Made by a program: the position numbers and the translations under genes
Shown: positions 58,657 through 64,000 of the stretch, one piece after another
Layout: each line of letters opens with the position of its first letter
Position numbering within the stretch: position 1 is the first letter of the stretch
Notes under the pieces: model-generated
Told to the model about the DNA's origin: nothing
Seen by the model: only the letters and a program-made list of their open reading frames with translations
Database searches by the model: none
From: Oxytricha trifallax
Lineage: Eukaryota > Ciliophora > Spirotrichea > Sporadotrichida > Oxytrichidae
Direction of reading: 5' to 3'
Assembly: GCA_000711775.1 (NCBI GenBank)
Contig: ARYC01002002.1
Coordinates: 1-64,000 of the forward strand
Length of the DNA stretch: 64,000 bases

Positions 58657-59812
58657 TCAAAGTTCCTTCTCTCTCTTGATCATGGCCTTGACACCGTTGT
58701 ACATATCTTGAACAAGATCGACCTCGCTATGGCCAAGTCTTCTCAAGTTTGAAATATCAAAGACACCATCATCAGTCTCGGTGTGCTCTCCGTGAGCTCC
58801 TCTAATTTGAACGTGATATCTATCGGCAATAGCTTGGAATTCGTCCTATTTCTTACCGAGCTTTGGTAATTTAATGTGGACTGAAGCTCTCATACCAGTT
58901 CCCAAGTTAGTTGGGCATGAAGTGATATAACCGAGATGGTCGTCATGAGCAAACTTAGCAACTTTTTCAATTTCAGTGACAGCTCTGGAGAGTCTTTCAA
59001 AAACTTCTCTGATGTCTGAGCCTTGTTGCATAGAAATAATTCTAAGTTGATCTTCTTCGTTAACCCAAACAAGGAAGGTTTTGTGTTCATTATGGAAAAT
59101 ACCTCTAGCCTCTGGCCATTCTCTCTCGAGGAAAGATGATTAGAGATACTTGTCTCCACCCTTGAATAAGAAATGATCTTCAACCAATTGTTTCTTTTCC
59201 TCTGGGGTCATGCTTGCGAGGGAGTAGTATTTACCCTTAAGATCTCCAGTGAACTTAGAAAGAGCAGTGGTAATTTTGTTCTCAATTTCTAATCTTTAGT
59301 CTCTGGTAACAGCTGAGCCTAGTGGGTAATCAGCAAGATTTCTTCCAACTCTGATTCTAGTTGAGTTAATCATGGAATCTTCATCAGCAGGGAACTTAGG
59401 GCAGTTAAGTTTGGTGTAATCCATATCACTAACATGCTTGTCGGTCTTTCCATGTCCGTGGTACTTTTGGATGATTTTATCAAAAAGTGGTGCGAAGGCA
59501 TAGTAAGATTCGTGAGAGCCAGCATAGACACCTACTCCTGATTCAGTCCACTTAGATCCTGAGAAGATAGCTTGCTTGAATGAGAAGCCATACTTGTCCT
59601 TCTTATCCTTTAATTGCTCCCAAACATCTCTTGTCAAACATTGACTCAAGATTGAGGTAGTTCCTGAGGGGAAATATGGGAACTCAGTGATGTCTTCTGG
59701 AGTTTGAAGGTGAGAGCCCATAAGGGTGCCCTTTGGATCGCAGGTGGCAATCTATATTAAAATATGAATCATTTTGTTGAGATATTACCTAGGATGAGAA
59801 GTTAGAACCCAT
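58657..59812 (-). CDS. Arginine kinase (phosphagen kinase), N-myristoylation motif
   Basis: 372 aa from two exons (59789-59812 and 58657-59751) around a 37-nt intron. Transfers phosphate between ATP and arginine as an energy buffer. Typical blocks: [14 protein letters not shown] (guanidino-specificity loop region), [11 protein letters not shown] (nucleotide-binding Arg), the active-site Cys motif [20 protein letters not shown], and the C-terminal [11 protein letters not shown]. The length fits a single-domain enzyme. The tiny first exon encodes MGSNFSSQ, matching the N-myristoylation consensus (Gly2, Ser6). That suggests membrane or ciliary anchoring, as described for ciliate arginine kinases of the flagellar/ciliary type. 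The intron is required because the first exon is otherwise out of frame. Three in-frame TAA/TAG codons are read as Gln. Confidence 0.95.
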
Positions 59813-59862
59813 GAGATTTTTCCTTTTTATTTAATAATTATTAATGCAAGAGTCAAATAAAA

Positions 59863-61200
59863 TCAAAAGATATTTCTCTACACTCGAAGCAATTTATACG
59901 GTTATTTAAATTTGTATAGCAAACTTTTATTTACTTCCTTTTTCTATAAATCTAGACAATGTAATATATTCGTTTTAAAGAATGAACTGGTGAATAAAAG
60001 TTACTAATTTACGATATTTATTTTCAATATATCTAAATAATTAGTTAATAGATGGACACTAATTTATTCTTAATTCTTGGCAAATGAGACCTTAATTTTG
60101 TTTAGATTTTATATTAGAGGACTTTCTTTAAACTTGAAGGATTAATAGAATTCAACTTGACGAAAGCAATGAATTTTTGTTTTATTGTTTAAGTTTATCG
60201 CAGCTATCACTATCTTTTCTTTGTTTCTACTTTTCCTCCATGCTCTCACAATAAAATTAAAACAATTCCTAATTGTTATCCTTGATTCCTTTTATAATTA
60301 AAACGTTGATTAAAACTTTCTCTTAAGTAAAAGTGAATTTGATTTTAGAGGCTAAAACTATAACACGCTAAATCGCTTTTGTTGGAGATTTTGGTTATAT
60401 TTGGAAATTAAAAGAGAAGGTTGTTCTCTTGATATACCTTCCACTTAAAGAAAATCCAATATCCTTTTTTCCACTTTTTCGAAATCGATAGACTCTTGCA
60501 GTGGTAAACTGGCAAATTTAAAATATTCTATATAATGTAAATTTCTTCTTCTTTTGAAGAAGTAGAATCCAAACAAAAATGAATAAAAAGTGCTAATAAA
60601 TGATGAATTATTTAGTAATTCTTCCAGTACCTTCTGAGCTTTACAAATCTATATTGAAGGACTAATCCACAGAACTCTTAAATTAAGAAACTAACTTAAG
60701 CGAAGCCATGCCATTTTTACAATGACTCTCTGAAGAATTTTGTAATCCCCTCTTATCAAAAGATAACAGTTGCATGTTTTGGCCATCAAATGTATTGACT
60801 TTTGGGCTACAAAATGTATTTGATATTGATGAAAGACTCTAGTCGATGTCTGGCTATGTTTCAAACCTCTACTTCCCCTCTTCTAGCTTCAAACTTTGTT
60901 AAGAGCACTCATCATCACTAAAGTAAAAATGGTTAAGATTATGCATTCATTAAAATCAAAATATTAATATTTGTGAAATTATTTAAAATTGAGTCTTACC
61001 TGTTATCTAAGAGATCTATATTATTTTAAATGGTCACATTGTTTGCTTGTTCGTATTTTTAAATATTTAGGCAGTCTCTACCGCTATTCTCATCACCCTC
61101 TTATTATAAAAATAATAATAAATCTGCAAGCAAGTCGTCAATTTTAGATTTTAAAGCAGATTCCTATTTATTGAGTCTATGTTGATAATTAAAAATTAAT
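59863..61200 (-). CDS. Uncharacterised gene upstream of arginine kinase
   Basis: Reading minus from about 61200: RLNKQESALKSKIDDLLADL (coiled coil), ending NNIDLLDN at a GTAAG donor. An 82-nt intron (60918-60999) follows, then DDECSQQSLKLEEGKQRF, VNTFDGQNMQLLSF and SFNIDLQSSEG. A second frame change near 60600 suggests another intron (a 38-nt GTACTGG...TTATTAG candidate). The last part is basic (NFIVRAWRKSRNKEKIV) and ends at TGA 59863-59865, only 50 nt from the arginine kinase start. Start and domain identity unknown. Confidence 0.55.
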
Positions 61201-61442
61201 TTCAAAAATAAGAGATATAAATAAATTTTATATATATATATCATAAATATTTTTAAAGCAAACAAATATAAATTTAATGCTGAATAGTTTATTATGATTT
61301 GTTTTGGGAATATGCCTAAGAACAAGCTGTTTAGAAATTTAAATATTGCATTTTTGTTGATTTTATATTTATGGAATTGTTTGAGATTTGTGTGTTAAAG
61401 AGTGAGTATTGTGTTATTTATTAATGATTATATTATTATATA

Positions 61443-62105
61443 AGTTTTCGACCTACTGGTAAGTCGGTAACCAGCCCGACCAATTCCGGTACCCCGGAGG
61501 GTTCGAAACCGTAGTAGCACCTGGTTTTTCAGGATAAGTCTAGGATCTGAGGAGTTACTCAGAATACATCAGGCAAGGTATAGGGGGACCACGCCAATAA
61601 AAAAATCGACCGAACTGAATTTAAGTCGTGTTTAAACTAAAGTTCCCACCATGTGCCTACCACAGGGAGTTACTGTCCTCTCAGGGGCCGTGGTGCTACG
61701 ACTAGGGTCATGCCTGAGCCCATAATGAGTGTACTGTGCTTAGAAAGTGGGACCCTACATCCCAGAAAGAAAAAACTAAAGCATGGGTAAAATCAGCTGT
61801 GGATTTTCCTTGTGAGCTAACTAGCCGGGGTTTTTAGAAACAGAGAACTAAAGAGAGGACAAAAAAAAACAATCAGCCAAAAGAGAATACAAAAAACATC
61901 CCCGGAGGGGGCAATTGGAAGTTGCATAAGACCAAGATAACCTGGGGTTTGGGCCAATGTAGAAATGCCCTTACTACAAAGCGCATGGGGATTCAGAAAG
62001 TCATGTTAGTCCGAGAGTACTTTGAAAGGTTTGATGTTAATTCATATAAAACGGTTGATAATCTCCCGTAAATTAAATTTGACGGCTAAAAACTAACTAA
62101 CTAAC
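61443..62105 (+). mobile_element. Retroposon (tRNA-derived SINE-like), (AACT)n tail, 14-bp TSD
   Basis: 663 bp flanked by perfect 14-bp direct repeats TATATTATTATATA (61429-61442 and 62106-62119). The 5' end looks tRNA-derived: an A-box-like TGGTAAGTCGG about 15 bp in and a near-consensus B-box GGTTCGAAACC about 60 bp in. The 3' end is a simple (AACT)n tail. GC-rich relative to its flanks. No long frame. RNA polymerase III transcription and mobilisation by a LINE are inferred from the architecture. Confidence 0.85.
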
Positions 62106-62119
62106 TATATTATTATATA

Positions 62120-62373
62120 TTTATGCCTTATTAATAATTTAAGGATCATCATCATAATTAAATTTAATGCATTATTTTATATTAATTCATCTTTAGAAAT
62201 TACTATTAATAATTTCAACACAATTGTCACTCAATATATATTTTTAGAGAATTATAAGGAAATATTATCCGAAAAAAGCTATTTTATTAAAATAAGTCTA
62301 TAATAGTATTGCACAGTTTAAAAAATTTATTTGCTCATAATTTCATATTAGCCTTGCTTAATTGCTGTGGTAT
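62120..62373. other. AT-rich intergenic DNA
   Basis: No gene seen. Lies between the retroposon and the 3' end of the coiled-coil gene. Confidence 0.5.
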
Positions 62374-64000
62374 TCATTTTAATTGATATATTATATAGAG
62401 ATAATAATATATTTAGTATTCTCTAAGTCTTTGTTATAGATCCTAGTTATCTTATTGCTGCTGTTGCATCTGATTCTTGAGTTCATCTAGCTAGCTTGAT
62501 AGTAATTTCTATAATTAATCATTAAATAAAAGTGAAACTTACATGAGTTATTTTAGAGGCTGTAAAATTTCCAGTTGATAGGTTGTTATTGTTATCGCTA
62601 TCGTCGAAATTTGATTCATTTAGTCTCTAATTAAAACTTGGTTTATTTGGAGTGGTGCTATCACTTCTGTCTCTGTTTATTATAATATCGGTTGCTAATT
62701 TCCTTCTCAAAGGGGATTGCTACTTTAAAATTTCGGCAATTCTATCAGGACTGGACTCATTCTGTCTAAAATTGGCATAGTTTTAGTGAGGAGTCGCCAT
62801 ATTTACAACTCCGCCACTTAAATCAGACATTCTCAACCTTGCATTTAAATCTCTATTCATTGTGATTTAATCAGATTAGGGCATATAACTAGTTTAATCT
62901 GCGAAATGAACTGATTTATTAGGAGAAACTCCATCACTGTTGTTGTTGAAAGGTGACACAAACTAAGGTAGATTCTATCTAAATTATTAATAGTCCCCAA
63001 GTTTGTTACTATTCTATGATGGTCCTTGTGACTTTGACAAATCATGATTCTTAGTCATTTCTTCAGCTAATCTTAACAGTCGCTCTCTTTCTTTTGTGAT
63101 TTAGTCCTTGTCATCATTCAAGATCTTTTAAAGTCTAATAGGAGAAGGCTGAACTTAGTTTCTATTGAATTCTGAAACATCTACTGGATTCAAGCTTAAA
63201 CTTTAATTCAAATTACTACCAGATGCAGTCTTGTTTGGTGTTATTACCTAGCCTGGAGTTCTTTCTTATAGCTTATTTATGACTCTTTCTTTATATTGTT
63301 CAGCTTTGTTGTACATATTAGCATTTAATAGTTCTACAAGTCTTTTGTTCTTTTCTTCTCTATCAGCTATAGTGGCTTCAAGATCTCTGATTGTTGTGAC
63401 TAACTAATTGTTGTTTATTGATTGCTATTAAATTATGTTATTTAAAGACCCTATTTCCTCTTGTTTAGCTTAGAATGTTCTTCTTTGATTTTCCAGTTCA
63501 TAATGTTGTTCATCAAATCCTCTCTTTACGTTGTCATAATCGATATTTCTCAAAGATAATTGGCTTTCCACATCTCTTTTCTATCTCTCACTTTCTCTCA
63601 GCATGTCTTCATACTAATTAAACTTTTAGTTCCAGTTTTGCTTTTCATTTTCAAGATGCTGTTCTATATCTTTAATTTTATTTTGAAAGTGTTTAGAATC
63701 TTTATCAATGCTATAGACTTTACTCTGCTCTTGTTCTAGCTTGTCCTTGATGAGATTATTTTCATCGTTTAATTGGATTAATTTATCATCCTTTTAGACA
63801 TTCTTCTCATAGAGAATTGTGTTATCATACTTCAAATCATCATTCTCTTTTTGTTGCACATCTAAGTGATATTCAAGTGATTTAATTTTCTCATTTAATG
63901 AGAGCACTTAGATTCTTAAGTCTTAATTTTCTTATCTGACTTATTCAGCTTCGTTGTCGACTAATTTCTAACTGTCTATTTTCAAATGAAGTTATCTTTC
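62374..64000 (-). CDS. Long coiled-coil protein, C-terminal part (runs off the window)
   Basis: The open frame enters from the right edge and ends at TGA 62374-62376, with a 34-nt intron (62509-62542). About 530 residues are visible. The first ~290 form a continuous coiled coil (for example LNEKIKSLEYHLDVQQKEND, KRDVESQLSLRNIDYDNVK, RDLEATIADREEKNKRLVEL). A Ser/Asn/Pro-rich linker with TPNK and SPN motifs follows, then a final short coil (LLSSQLDELKNQMQQQQQ). This is typical of cytoskeletal or basal-body scaffold proteins, but no specific family is recognised. The N-terminus is outside the window. Confidence 0.8.

Overview
The window reads as germline (micronuclear) DNA of a stichotrichous ciliate of the Oxytricha/Stylonychia type. 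Three things show this. (1) Coding regions stay open only if TAA and TAG are read as glutamine and TGA is the sole stop; H2A.Z, arginine kinase, a kelch protein and others all need this code. (2) Introns are very short (26-82 nt) with GTAAG...TAG ends. (3) Genes are cut by AT-rich internal eliminated sequences (IESs) flanked by short direct repeats (pointers), and several transposons end in C4A4 telomere-like repeats (telomere-bearing elements, TBEs). All coordinates below were worked out by hand-reading in the ciliate code.

Layout. 1-13 kb is transposon-rich: two closely related, decayed TBEs (1377-5431 and 8921-12980) flank a degenerate Tc1/IS630-like transposase. From 14.0 to 18.5 kb lies a protein kinase gene split into at least eight macronuclear-destined segments (MDSs). 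One of its IESs is 2.78 kb and holds a fold-back element, a retroposon inserted in it with a target-site duplication, and a 417-bp hairpin MITE. A second fold-back (19.15-20.11 kb) follows. From 20.50 to 31.66 kb is an 11.2-kb element with 125-bp terminal inverted repeats. It encodes a DDE transposase, a protein homologous to the TBE 22-kDa protein, and a large SecA-like helicase. I regard it as the most novel item here.

32.4-46.2 kb holds four co-oriented cellular genes: a B-box/kelch protein, a membrane/coiled-coil protein, a long uncharacterised gene interrupted by an IES, a MITE, a 1.2-kb deleted TBE and a full TBE, and histone H2A.Z. 46.4-53.1 kb holds parts of two different CNBD-type cation channels in head-to-head orientation. 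54.5-62.4 kb holds minus-strand genes (a large unknown gene, a 98-aa protein, a myristoylated arginine kinase, another unknown) and two more retroposons. A coiled-coil gene runs off the right edge.

The cellular genes share no obvious pathway. The mobile elements are linked: TBEs and the 11-kb element share the 22-kDa-type accessory protein, the MITEs and TBEs sit inside genes as IESs with TA or AAT repeats, and three retroposons share a design (tRNA-like 5' end, simple-repeat 3' tail, 12-14 bp target duplication).
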